12,347 nt of DNA from an uncultured Eubacteriales bacterium (GTDB lineage Bacteria > Bacillota > Clostridia > Christensenellales > CAG-138). The position numbers and the translations under genes were made by a program. This document shows, piece by piece, positions 1 through 7,468 of the stretch (position 1 is the first letter of the stretch; each line of letters starts with the position of its first letter). The notes under the pieces are model-generated. The model was given only the letters and a program-made list of their open reading frames with translations, ran no database searches and was not told where the DNA came from. The stretch lies in the NCBI GenBank assembly GCA_900547135.1, contig URFJ01000052.1, positions 1 to 12,347 of the forward strand, given 5' to 3'.

Positions 1-200
1 CCGGGGCTGTTTATATAGAAAAATATATCCTTATCCGGGTCCTCAGCTTCGAGAAACAACATTTGGGCTACAACCAGATTAGCTGTAACATCAGTTATCT
101 CGTCACCGAGAAAAATGATCCTATCCTTAAGCAGACGCGAATATATGTCATAAGCCCGTTCGCCCCTGCCGGTTTGTTCGATAACTGTCGGTATTAGCAT
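1..200 (-). CDS. clpP: ATP-dependent Clp protease proteolytic subunit, N-terminal part
   Basis: ClpP is the serine protease that forms the double-heptamer chamber fed by ClpX, ClpA or ClpC; it degrades unfolded and tagged proteins in the cytoplasm. The first 66 residues are visible. They begin MLIPTVIEQTGRGERAYDIY, followed by SRLLKDRIIFLGDEI and FFYINSPG, which is the standard ClpP N-terminal signature; the catalytic Ser, His and Asp lie beyond the window. The ATG at 198-200 follows a strong AAGGAGG ribosome binding site about five bases upstream. It lies 23 bp downstream of tig on the same strand, the common Firmicutes tig-clpP(-clpX-lon) order, so it is probably co-transcribed with tig. 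The gene is cut only by the window edge. Identification is confident from the sequence itself. Confidence 0.95.
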   Translation of the reverse strand, partial: MLIPTVIEQTGRGERAYDIYSRLLKDRIIFLGDEITDVTANLVVAQMLFLEAEDPDKDIFFYINSP

Positions 201-223
201 AATGTCCTCCTTACTGCGTATGT

Positions 224-1546
224 CTATTCGACTTTCTCGGTAGCGCTGTCAACGATTATGGAAACCGTACGGTCACGCTTTAACCTGTTCGCGAAAAAGG
301 CCCTCATGTTAGATCTCATGGAGTCCGTATCAAGCTCCTTACGTTCCTGCTCGTTTTGCATGGACTCCAAAAAATCGTTAATTGCCTTATTTATATCCTC
401 TTCAGTGACCTCAACGCTTTCCTTATCCGCAATCGCGTCCAGAACAAGCCTGGTTTTTGCGCGTATCTCAGCATCGGGTCTATATTCCACGCGTATCTGG
501 TCTATTGATTTACCAGTGTACTCGCAGTATATTTCCAAAGTAAATCCCTGCTGAGCCATGGTATGACGCAGATCGTCTATCATGGCGTTCAATTCATCCT
601 CTATGAGCGCATCGGGGAGATCAAGTTTGGCGTTATCTACGGCGCATTGGAGTACGTCGCTCTCGAATTCATGACGTCTACGTTCTTCAGCGCGTTCTTC
701 CAGCTTCTTGCGCAGATCTGACTTGTAATCCTCAAAGGTTTCAAAGTCGGATATATCCTGTGCAAACTCATCATCAGCCTCAGGAAGCTCCTTAACACGT
801 ATATCGTTGATCTTTGCCTCGAATACGGCTTCCCTTCCGGCAAGCTCTTTAGCATGGTATTCTTCAGGGAACGTTACTGTGATATTCTGGGTTTGCCCTA
901 CCGTCATACCAACAAGCTGTTCCTCGAATCCTGGGATAAACCTTCCAGAGCCTATTACAAGCTCCTGATTTTCGGCGGTACCCCCATCAAACTTAACTCC
1001 GTCAACGCTTCCGGAATAGTTCAGGTTAACGGTATCGCCGTTGTCAACGGGCCGGTCAACTGCTACGAATCGGGCCATGCTTTCTCGGTCACGGTTTATC
1101 TCCGCATCCACCATTTCATCCGTAACAGTATACTCGCGCTTTGGTACTTCTATACCCTTATAATCGCCCAAAGTAACCTCGGGATAGACAGCCACTATAG
1201 CCGAAAACCTTACGCCAACGCCTTCGGGTAAATCATCATCCGAACTCATTCCACGGACCGATTCAATCTCTATTTTCGGCGATTCTACAGGTTTAATGCC
1301 ATGCTCTATAACAGCGTTTTCATATATTGAATAATACAGTGCGTCAAACGCTCCATCAAAAAAAACGAATGGGCCATAGGTTGTTTCGATTACCCTTCTT
1401 GGAGCTTTTCCCTTTCTAAATCCAGGCATATTAAAATCCTTAGCGGTTTTAATATACTCTCTCTGCATAGCGTCTTCCAGCGACCTAGAATCAATTTCCA
1501 TAGAAATTTTTACCTTGCTTCCCTCAAGCGTTTCAAATGTTGACAT
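224..1546 (-). CDS. tig: Trigger factor (ribosome-associated chaperone / peptidyl-prolyl isomerase)
   Basis: Trigger factor docks at the ribosome exit tunnel and shields nascent chains. The 440 residues match the family's usual length and its three-part layout. The N-terminal ribosome-binding domain carries the signature GFRKGKAPR at residues 42-50. An FKBP-type isomerase domain spans about 165-250 (NGDTVNLNYSG, FIPGFEEQLVGM, FPEEYHAKELAG). A helical, charged C-terminal chaperone domain runs from about 255 to 440 (KLEERAEERRRHEFE, RLKRDRTVS). The ATG start at 1546 is preceded by GGAGG at a normal distance. A good sigmaA promoter lies 50-80 bp upstream and clpP follows 23 bp downstream, so the two quality-control genes probably form an operon. 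No damage is seen. The identification is by family knowledge and is very secure. Confidence 0.97.
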   Translation of the reverse strand: MSTFETLEGSKVKISMEIDSRSLEDAMQREYIKTAKDFNMPGFRKGKAPRRVIETTYGPFVFFDGAFDALYYSIYENAVIEHGIKPVESPKIEIESVRGMSSDDDLPEGVGVRFSAIVAVYPEVTLGDYKGIEVPKREYTVTDEMVDAEINRDRESMARFVAVDRPVDNGDTVNLNYSGSVDGVKFDGGTAENQELVIGSGRFIPGFEEQLVGMTVGQTQNITVTFPEEYHAKELAGREAVFEAKINDIRVKELPEADDEFAQDISDFETFEDYKSDLRKKLEERAEERRRHEFESDVLQCAVDNAKLDLPDALIEDELNAMIDDLRHTMAQQGFTLEIYCEYTGKSIDQIRVEYRPDAEIRAKTRLVLDAIADKESVEVTEEDINKAINDFLESMQNEQERKELDTDSMRSNMRAFFANRLKRDRTVSIIVDSATEKVE

Positions 1547-1597
1547 ACTTAATATCCTCCGGATTGCATTCTTTTCCTTTTACTTTAACATCGCAAC

Positions 1598-1626
1598 ATT
1601 TTAGCATGTTTAGGCACCATTGTAAA
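1598..1626 (-). promoter_or_regulatory. SigmaA-type promoter of tig-clpP
   Basis: On the minus strand TTTACA (1626-1621) is followed after exactly 17 bases by TAAAAT (1603-1598). Transcription would start near 1590, giving a leader of about 45 bases before the tig ATG. It lies between the degV terminator and tig, which supports tig having its own promoter. Confidence 0.65.
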
Positions 1627-1676
1627 CGGTAAATTAGCCGCCTGCCGTTTCACAAAATAATATAAAACGCTTAAAA

Positions 1677-1702
1677 CGCGGTCCACAGGAACCGCGCTTT
1701 TT
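1677..1702. terminator. Intrinsic terminator after degV (possibly bidirectional)
   Basis: A 6-bp stem, CGCGGT (1677-1682) with ACCGCG (1691-1696), encloses an 8-base loop. On the minus strand it is followed by TTTTAA and on the plus strand by CTTTTTA. It lies just past the degV stop codon and before the tig promoter, so its main job is probably to end degV transcription. Confidence 0.7.
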
Positions 1703-1732
1703 ATAAAACAGCATTGTATTCCCAAACGATAA

Positions 1733-2605
1733 TCAGGTTTCCCTGGGACATCCTATAAAAAACAATGCAAGTGTACCTGGGCCGCAGTGCGAACCTATGG
1801 TGGCGCCTATTATGGATATCTGCACCTTTATTCCTCTAAACATGTCCTTTATCATATCGCTAAGCAGTCTGGCGTCCTCTATACAGTCGGCATGCGTAAT
1901 ATTGATAAAGGGATTTTTTTCAATTGATATATATTTGCACATGTTATCAAACAGGCGCTTAACAGCGGATTTCCTGCCCTTTACCTTTACTTTGGGGATC
2001 AGATGTCCAGCATTATCCATGTTTAAAACCGGCTTAATATGTAGTATGTCCGCTACAAAAGCTGCGGTAGCTTTAACACGGCCTCCACGTCTGAGATATG
2101 TAAGCTCACTTACGGTAAACCAGTGGTGTACGTTTAATTTTGTATCCTCTGCAAAGCGGAAACACTCCTCAGCACTCAGGCCTTCTCTCTTTTGATTTAC
2201 CATATGCTCTAAGAGAAGCCCCTGTCCGCCGGAAGCGCTTAATGAATCGGATACATATATTTGGCTTTCGGGATATCTTTCTAAAAGCATATTTGCCGCC
2301 ATCTGCGCTCCTCCAACTGATCCTGACAGCCCGCTTGAAAAACCCAAATGCACGATATCGTGCCCTTTTTTAAGGATCGGCTGCCACAGCCTGACATAAT
2401 CATCGGCCAGCGCCTGGGATGTGCTGATTCTGTCGCCGTCCCGCATAAGGCTGTATATTCTTTTAGCGGTTGCGTCGGTCATGTCGTCGGAAAACTCTCC
2501 GTCTTTATGGATGCATTTTAGGCTTACAAACGGCACGTCAAGCTCCCGCGTGCGTTCCGGGCCTATATCCACGGTTGAATCGCTTGTTATGGTATAATCC
2601 CTCAT
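1733..2605 (-). CDS. DegV family protein (FakB-type fatty-acid-binding protein)
   Basis: DegV/FakB proteins bind a fatty acid in the cytoplasm and, where studied, present it to the kinase FakA for phosphorylation and entry into phospholipid synthesis. The 290 residues are the full family length. Visible motifs are the N-terminal TITSDSTVDI (residues 5-14), STSQ at 61-64 that contacts the carboxyl group in this family, the SSGLSGS loop at 90-96, the YVSDSLSASGGQGLL strand-helix at 117-131, LTYLRRGGRV at 168-177, and the C-terminal IGATIGSHCGPGTLAL at 266-281. The ATG at 2605 is preceded by GGAGG. A terminator follows and a promoter precedes it, so it appears monocistronic. No FakA/DAK gene is in the window, so the bound lipid and partner are inferred from the family only. 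Confidence 0.93.
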   Translation of the reverse strand: MRDYTITSDSTVDIGPERTRELDVPFVSLKCIHKDGEFSDDMTDATAKRIYSLMRDGDRISTSQALADDYVRLWQPILKKGHDIVHLGFSSGLSGSVGGAQMAANMLLERYPESQIYVSDSLSASGGQGLLLEHMVNQKREGLSAEECFRFAEDTKLNVHHWFTVSELTYLRRGGRVKATAAFVADILHIKPVLNMDNAGHLIPKVKVKGRKSAVKRLFDNMCKYISIEKNPFINITHADCIEDARLLSDMIKDMFRGIKVQISIIGATIGSHCGPGTLALFFIGCPRET

Positions 2606-2657
2606 AGGGCACCTCCAAGTGTTGGATTATGCGTCAAAACACAAAAATTATGATATA

Positions 2658-2686
2658 ATAATAGCATAAATCAAGAATGTGAGCAA
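2658..2686 (-). promoter_or_regulatory. Promoter of degV, overlapping a divergent plus-strand -10
   Basis: On the minus strand TTGCTC (2686-2681) is followed after 17 bases by TATTAT (2663-2658), placing the start about 45 bases before the degV ATG. A perfect TATAAT on the plus strand at 2654-2659 overlaps it and could drive the 45-residue gene at 2695, although its -35 region (2631-2636) is poor. The overlap suggests that the two divergent promoters may interfere with each other. Confidence 0.5.
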
Positions 2687-2694
2687 AGTGTGAA

Positions 2695-2832
2695 ATGGAC
2701 GTAAAAAAGCCGTGGTGGCGTAGAATTTCCTATGGTTGGTATTATGTTTTAGTATTTGTGCTTTCGGCGCTATGCGTTGGATTGTTTGTTCTTTTATACG
2801 CTGGAGAGGGGGCCAGGGTGCTGCTGGGTTAA
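2695..2832 (+). CDS. Small single-pass membrane protein (45 aa), unknown function
   Basis: This short open frame encodes a basic, aromatic N-terminus (MDVKKPWWRRISYGWYYV), one hydrophobic helix from about residue 16 to 36 (LVFVLSALCVGLFVLLY), and a short tail ending at a TAA. The positive-inside rule predicts the N-terminus in the cytoplasm. It sits between a TATAAT-like -10 at 2654-2659 and a perfect terminator at 2851-2889, so it is bounded like a complete transcription unit. No family is recognised. A weakness is the lack of a good ribosome binding site, in contrast to the strong sites of its neighbours. The composition and the bracketing by promoter and terminator favour a real gene over chance. 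Confidence 0.55.
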   Translation: MDVKKPWWRRISYGWYYVLVFVLSALCVGLFVLLYAGEGARVLLG

Positions 2833-2850
2833 ATTCGCATGTTGAAAATC

Positions 2851-2889
2851 AAAACGGAGAAGGCTCATTATCTCCGCCTTCTCCGTTTT
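2851..2889. terminator. Bidirectional intrinsic terminator between the 45-aa gene and leuS
   Basis: A perfect 14-bp inverted repeat, AAAACGGAGAAGGC (2851-2864) and GCCTTCTCCGTTTT (2876-2889), encloses an 11-base loop. Because the arms begin with A4 and end with T4, it works as a GC-rich stem plus U-tract in either direction. It lies between the convergent stops of the small plus-strand gene and leuS. Confidence 0.9.
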
Positions 2890-2903
2890 AATGCTTATCG
2901 GTT

Positions 2904-5315
2904 CTATGAAACAACAATATTGATTATATTCTTTGCCACTATGACCTTTCGCACAGTCCTGCCCTCAATAAGCGGCGCTACCCCGTTGTGCGCGAGCGCC
3001 AGCCGTTCAGTCTCATCCCTGTCAATACCGCAGGGCAGTTCAACACGGGTTTTAATCTTACCGTTTATCTGAACGCCGTATTCCATCGACTCCTTTATGA
3101 GCGCGGATTCGTCATATTGCGGCCATTCCGTGTCGTAGAGGGGTATGGTGTAGCCCAATAGCTCGTTCATCTCCTCGCATATATGAGGGGAAACGGGCGA
3201 GAGCAAAACCAGCAGGGTGTGCAGCTCTTCCCTGGTAGCCTCTCCACTAGCATATATCTCGTTTACAAGGCTCATCAAGGTTGCTATAGCGGTATTGAAC
3301 TTCATCCGCTCATAATCCTCGCCAACCTTCTTTATAGCGCCATGTATGAATGGACGCATCTTAGGACGTATGCCATCATAGCTAATCAGCACGTCCATGA
3401 GCCGCCAAACCCTGTCAAGAAAGCGCTTGCACCCCTTTGCTCCCTGCGTGCTCCACGGGATAGGCTGGTCAAAAGCGCCCATAAACATTTCGTACATGCG
3501 AAACGCGTCCGCTCCAATTTCATCCACTATTGCATCGGGCGCTATCACGTTACCGCGCGATTTGGACATCTTTTCGCCGTTTTCACCGAGTATCATTCCG
3601 TGGCTTGTGCGCTTTAAATACGGTTCCGGCGTGGATACTACGCCAATATCATATAAAAACTTATGCCAGAAACGTGAGTAGAGCAGATGCAGCGTCGTGT
3701 GCTCCATGCCTCCATTGTACCAGTCCACGGGGAGCCAATAATCCAGAGCCTCTTTTGATGCCAGGGCTCTATCGTTATGCGGATCCGTATAGCGCATATA
3801 ATACCAGCTTGATCCAGCCCAGTTCGGCATTGTGTCGGTTTCGCGCAAGGCGGGGGCGCCGCATTTGGGGCAGGATACATGAACCCACTCGGTAGCCCTG
3901 GAAAGCGCCGATGAGCCATCGTCGGAAGGGGTATAGTCGTCAACCTCTGGAAGCTTGAGCGGCAGCTCGTCAAAGGGCAGCGGAACCCAGCCGCAGTGAT
4001 CGCAGTGAACCAGCGGTATTGGTTCGCCCCAATAGCGCTGGCGCGTAAATACCCAGTCGCGCAGTTTATAATTGACCTTTTTTTCGCCTATGCCCTTTTC
4101 CTCCAGCCATCGTATCATAGCTGGAATGGCATCGCTAACCTCCATGCCGTTGAGAAACCCTGAGTTGACCAGAGCGCCGCGCTTGCAGTCGGCATAGGCC
4201 TCCTTTGACACGTCTGCGCCGGATACTACTTCAATTATCGGAAGGCCGAAGGCCTTTGCAAACTCCCAATCCCTTGAATCGTGACCAGGTACGGACATTA
4301 TCGCCCCAGTGCCGTAACTCATCAGAACATAATCGGAGATCCAAATTGGTATTTCCTTGCCCGTAGCCGGATTTACCGCATTAAGCCCCTTGAGTTGAAC
4401 GCCAGTTTTTTCCCTTGAAAGCTCGCCGCGTTCAAAGTCGCTCTTATGTGCCGCAATATCCTGGTAGGACCTAACCTCCGCTATATTCTCTATTCTGCCG
4501 GCAAATCGCTCCAGCAGGGGATGTTCAGGGGCAATTACCATATAGGTAGCGCCAAACAGCGTATCCGGCCTTGTTGTAAACACCCTTAGGGTTTCATCAG
4601 TTCCCGAAACGGGAAAGTCGATTTCAGCCCCCTCGCTTCGTCCTATCCAATTCTTCTGCTGGGTTTTAACCCGCTCAATAAAATCCACGGCGTCCAGATC
4701 GTCTATAAGCCTTTGGGCGTATTCGGTTATCTTCAACATCCATTGACTTCTGACCCGCTGAACCACCTCGCCGCCGCATCGCTCGCATACGCCGTTGACA
4801 ACCTCCTCGTTCGCCAGCCCCACCTTGCATGAGGTACAGAAATTTATGGGGATTTCAGCTTTGTATGCAAGCCCCTTTTCAAACAGCTTTAGGAAAATCC
4901 ACTGCGTCCATCTGTAATATTCAGGATCAGAGGTGTTTATTTCTCTGGACCAGTCAAAGGAGAAACCAAGCCTTTTGAGCTGTCGGCGGAATTTAGCTAT
5001 GTTGGTTTCAGTAACCCTCTGGGGATGAATACCTGTTTTTATAGCATAATTTTCCGTGGGCAGGCCAAATGCGTCGTAGCCGATGGGGAACAGCACGTTA
5101 TAGCCCTCCATCCGCCTTTTCCTTGATATTATATCAAGCGCCGTATTTGATCGGGGATGGCCCACGTGCAGGCCCTCTCCCGATGGATACGGAAACTCTA
5201 TAAGCGCGTAGTACTTTGGCATGGAATAGTCGTCCTTGGCCTCAAAACAGCGCGCCTCCTCCCAGTTCTTCTGCCACTTCTCCTCTATAGCGGCAGGATC
5301 GTATCTTTCAGCCAT
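2904..5315 (-). CDS. leuS: Leucine--tRNA ligase (leucyl-tRNA synthetase)
   Basis: This class I synthetase attaches leucine to tRNA-Leu in the cytoplasm and hydrolyses mischarged products in a CP1 editing domain. The protein is 803 residues, the usual bacterial length. The HIGH motif appears as HVGH at 50-53, after FPYPSGEGL. A Cys-rich zinc-knuckle segment lies at 160-180 (CTSCKVGL, CERCGG). The editing domain shows the threonine-rich FTTRPDTLFGATY at 246-258 and SVPGHDSRDWEFA at 341-353. A second CxxC pair is seen near 438-441 and 482-485. KMSKS is intact at 582-586, followed by the anticodon-binding domain. The ATG at 5315 is chosen because GGAGGG lies directly upstream; a TTG nine codons earlier would put that site inside the gene. 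Expression is controlled by the T-box leader upstream. Confidence 0.98.
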   Translation of the reverse strand: MAERYDPAAIEEKWQKNWEEARCFEAKDDYSMPKYYALIEFPYPSGEGLHVGHPRSNTALDIISRKRRMEGYNVLFPIGYDAFGLPTENYAIKTGIHPQRVTETNIAKFRRQLKRLGFSFDWSREINTSDPEYYRWTQWIFLKLFEKGLAYKAEIPINFCTSCKVGLANEEVVNGVCERCGGEVVQRVRSQWMLKITEYAQRLIDDLDAVDFIERVKTQQKNWIGRSEGAEIDFPVSGTDETLRVFTTRPDTLFGATYMVIAPEHPLLERFAGRIENIAEVRSYQDIAAHKSDFERGELSREKTGVQLKGLNAVNPATGKEIPIWISDYVLMSYGTGAIMSVPGHDSRDWEFAKAFGLPIIEVVSGADVSKEAYADCKRGALVNSGFLNGMEVSDAIPAMIRWLEEKGIGEKKVNYKLRDWVFTRQRYWGEPIPLVHCDHCGWVPLPFDELPLKLPEVDDYTPSDDGSSALSRATEWVHVSCPKCGAPALRETDTMPNWAGSSWYYMRYTDPHNDRALASKEALDYWLPVDWYNGGMEHTTLHLLYSRFWHKFLYDIGVVSTPEPYLKRTSHGMILGENGEKMSKSRGNVIAPDAIVDEIGADAFRMYEMFMGAFDQPIPWSTQGAKGCKRFLDRVWRLMDVLISYDGIRPKMRPFIHGAIKKVGEDYERMKFNTAIATLMSLVNEIYASGEATREELHTLLVLLSPVSPHICEEMNELLGYTIPLYDTEWPQYDESALIKESMEYGVQINGKIKTRVELPCGIDRDETERLALAHNGVAPLIEGRTVRKVIVAKNIINIVVS

Positions 5316-5357
5316 AATATTTCCCTCCAAATTAATTTTCAATGAATAAAGGTAAAT

Positions 5358-5596
5358 TAAAAGGCTTTCATCTCAAAAACATGAGACGAAAGCCTGAACT
5401 CCCGCGGTACCACTCAAATTGACGAAAAACGTCCGCTTTAATTCCGTAACGAGGAAATACGCCGCGCCTTAAATGTGTTAGCTTGGGGCACGAAGCTCCG
5501 CGGCGAGATTCGGTACGTCCACATGCCGCCTTTCACCTAATCCGCGGCTCTCTGAAACTGCAACCATACCTACTACTCCGCTTCAATGCATTTATT
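5358..5596 (-). promoter_or_regulatory. T-box leader (leucine-responsive) of leuS
   Basis: T-box leaders bind uncharged tRNA and switch a terminator off. Read on the minus strand, the leader has a stem I region with the conserved AGAGAG-type segment near 5545. The specifier loop has GAAT followed by CTC (5507-5505), a leucine codon matching the gene it controls. The antiterminator bulge sequence GTGGTACCGCGG lies at about 5402-5413. A strong terminator follows: GGCTTTC and GAAAGCC arms between 5394 and 5363 with a TTTTAATTT tract after it. When leucine runs short, uncharged tRNA-Leu should stabilise the antiterminator and allow leuS transcription. The class is certain; the exact specifier assignment is by inspection, without folding. 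Confidence 0.93.
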
Positions 5597-5602
5597 CATG
5601 AT

Positions 5603-5631
5603 ATTCTAACCGAACCCATCGGTTGTGTCAA
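5603..5631 (-). promoter_or_regulatory. SigmaA promoter of the leuS T-box transcript
   Basis: On the minus strand a perfect TTGACA (5631-5626) is followed after 17 bases by TAGAAT (5608-5603). The start would fall near 5596, directly in front of stem I of the T-box. Confidence 0.85.
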
Positions 5632-5688
5632 GGGGCAATATGACGAGCCTTGGGATATAATTTTAAAACTAAAACAGTGTATTACATA

Positions 5689-5717
5689 TTGATTACTGAA
5701 ACCATCCATGGTATAAT
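5689..5717 (+). promoter_or_regulatory. SigmaA promoter of the secreted-protein pseudogene
   Basis: TTGATT (5689-5694) and TATAAT (5712-5717) are separated by exactly 17 bases and lie about 30 bases upstream of the ATG at 5748. An AAAGGAG ribosome binding site (5735-5741) sits at a good distance from that ATG. The signals look functional even though the gene is broken. Confidence 0.75.
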
Positions 5718-5747
5718 TATATTATATTTCAATTAAAGGAGTTGTTT

Positions 5748-6838
5748 ATGAAGTTTTACAGAAAGATATTGGCTATTATTATGATAATTACAGTTACGTT
5801 ATCAACAGTGCCTATATCATACTCAAATGAACAAGAAATAATTGTAATTGGTTCAACCAGCAATAATAGCAATGGCCTTGACCTTGTACAAGAAGCCATT
5901 GATGAAAATTCTGATGTGCTTATATTAAATAAAGAACAAGCATATAATGCATCAACAAAAGTAAAGGATTTCATTTCCTATCAAAAGATGATCTTTTTTA
6001 GTGGCATGACAAGTATAGAAGTTTCGGAGCATGTGAAATACCTATAGAGATTGTTCCTGAGCCGGATGACGATATACGTTTTGGGACAGCGGTAACAATT
6101 ATAGATGACCAATATTGCTACATAGATTCCGTAATGTTTGTACAACAGGAGGATAATGGACAAGAAGAAAATGTTGATTCAGATGAAATATATAAAAATG
6201 TGGATATAGCTGAAGTGGTTATAAATATATATAAGAAGGATATCTTATATTTAACTAAGGATACACTCCCAAATGGATATAATAATGTATATACAAAGAA
6301 CCAAAGTATATATACGCGATCTGGCTCGTATGCAGGAAGGCAGAAATATCAACTGTACTTTAAAAGGCTTGGGAATATTAGAGTTAATAATCAAACATAC
6401 AAAGGATTTGACGTTGTTTGTCGTGCGATTTTCGAGCCATTTGCTCCAAACGTGTGTAAAGACTTGCGTGTCAAACTTGCACATATAATTGATTTTAATA
6501 ATTGCAAAATTATTGATTACACTCGTATACCAAATCTTAACTATTCAAGTACTGTACAGTTATCGCTCCCCGGCTCCGTAGGAACATCTTGGTCATATGG
6601 AGCTGACGCCTAAAAAGTAACCAACTCGCTTACAGGGGAATTAGAAAACAGTTGGAGGGTATTGCCGCAGAAGCCGGTCGCTGGTGACACGTGGGTGGTT
6701 ATTCCTGGGACAAGATCTATCTCATCTGGAAACAGGGGAAACATAATGGTAGAAATAAAAGTACCGACATATGGGTTTTTAGGATTGGTCATAAACAACT
6801 GGAATATATTATCGGGGAACTATTCTTTTAACCTATAA
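5748..6838 (+). pseudogene. Secreted protein with internal frameshift and in-frame stop, unknown family
   Basis: The first frame (5748-6047) gives 99 residues: a signal peptide (MKFYRKILAIIMIITVTLST, likely cleaved after SYS), then DVLILNKEQA and MIFFSGM. It stops at a TAG, but a different frame from about 6023 reads on as CEIPIEIVPEPDDDIRFGT. Both halves align with one continuous stretch of the intact protein at 6905 (SADILILSREQA, RLVFFLDM, SVPLNIRPVPNNSDVRLGS), so one base appears to have been lost between about 6021 and 6032. The second frame ends at a TAA (6611-6613), yet the same frame stays open for 74 more codons to 6836-6838 (ELENSWRVLPQK, GDTWVVIPGTRS). Restored, it would be an exported protein of about 360 residues. 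The AT-rich composition differs from the housekeeping genes. A sequencing error could explain the frameshift; the stop would need a second one. Confidence 0.7.
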
Positions 6839-6904
6839 AACAGGATAGAATTATGTCACATATGCTAACTTTTATGCATTTTATATACGAGGAGGGTTCA
6901 GCTG

Positions 6905-7465
6905 ATGACTAAGAAAACATATTATATTCCTGTAATAGCGGTTATGGCCATATTAGCGTGCTGTTTTATAATATCTTCATATTACCAATCAAAGATTGAT
7001 AAAATAAAAAATATGTACGAAAACAAGCTGGCGACAGCGGGGTTCAGAATCATATATGACGTTGATGAGGACGTAGACGTATTGCTGAAACGAACGGCCG
7101 ATGAAAGTGCGGATATATTAATACTGAGCCGTGAGCAGGCCATAGAGGCGGGAAGCAAGGTGTTAGGACTTATAAGCGGCGACAGGCTGGTGTTCTTTTT
7201 AGATATGGATTCCTGCGAGGTTGAAGCGTGTACATCCGTGCCCTTAAATATCAGGCCGGTTCCGAATAATAGCGATGTCAGGCTGGGCTCAGGCATTATG
7301 CTGATAGATGAAGGGATGTATGTTTATATGGAGTACGTGTTAACTTCCATTACTCAGGACATGACGCCTTCTGAAATACATTGGCGCCGTTCGCTGCGTT
7401 CGTCAGTAGACGTTAAAGACAGCATAGCCGAATTCTATTTAGACATAATTGAAAACCCAATTTAG
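6905..7465 (+). CDS. Membrane-anchored extracytoplasmic protein, paralogue of the upstream pseudogene
   Basis: The 186-residue protein begins with a short basic N-terminus and one hydrophobic helix (residues about 7-26, YIPVIAVMAILACCFIISSY), consistent with a signal anchor and an outside-facing remainder. A charged, helical stretch follows (30-65). The module at about 69-145 (ADILILSREQA, GDRLVFFLDM, NIRPVPNNSDVRLGS, MLIDEGMYVYMEYV) matches the two frames of the broken gene at 5748. The C-terminal 40 residues are not shared. The start at 6905 is fixed by GGAGGG at 6891-6896. It is 66 bp after the pseudogene on the same strand and could share its transcript. I recognise no family. The repeated DxLIL(S/N)(R/K)EQA motif suggests a conserved fold, but no catalytic residues stand out. 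Confidence 0.8.
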   Translation: MTKKTYYIPVIAVMAILACCFIISSYYQSKIDKIKNMYENKLATAGFRIIYDVDEDVDVLLKRTADESADILILSREQAIEAGSKVLGLISGDRLVFFLDMDSCEVEACTSVPLNIRPVPNNSDVRLGSGIMLIDEGMYVYMEYVLTSITQDMTPSEIHWRRSLRSSVDVKDSIAEFYLDIIENPI

Positions 7466-7468
7466 CTA

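Noticed and set aside
854..1231. Plus-strand open frame of 125 codons opposite tig
   Set aside because: It lies wholly antisense to trigger factor, has no ribosome binding site, and its translation shows no domain; it is a shadow of the tig codons.
3183..3973. Several open frames of 94-144 codons overlapping leuS on both strands
   Set aside because: All are contained in the leuS coding region, which has full-length family identity; none has start signals.
5316..5342. TTG start for leuS nine codons upstream
   Set aside because: It would place the GGAGGG ribosome binding site inside the coding region and add residues not found in the family.
5483..5692. Plus-strand 69-codon frame across the T-box leader
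   Set aside because: It is antisense to a structured leader and its promoter, and has no start signals.
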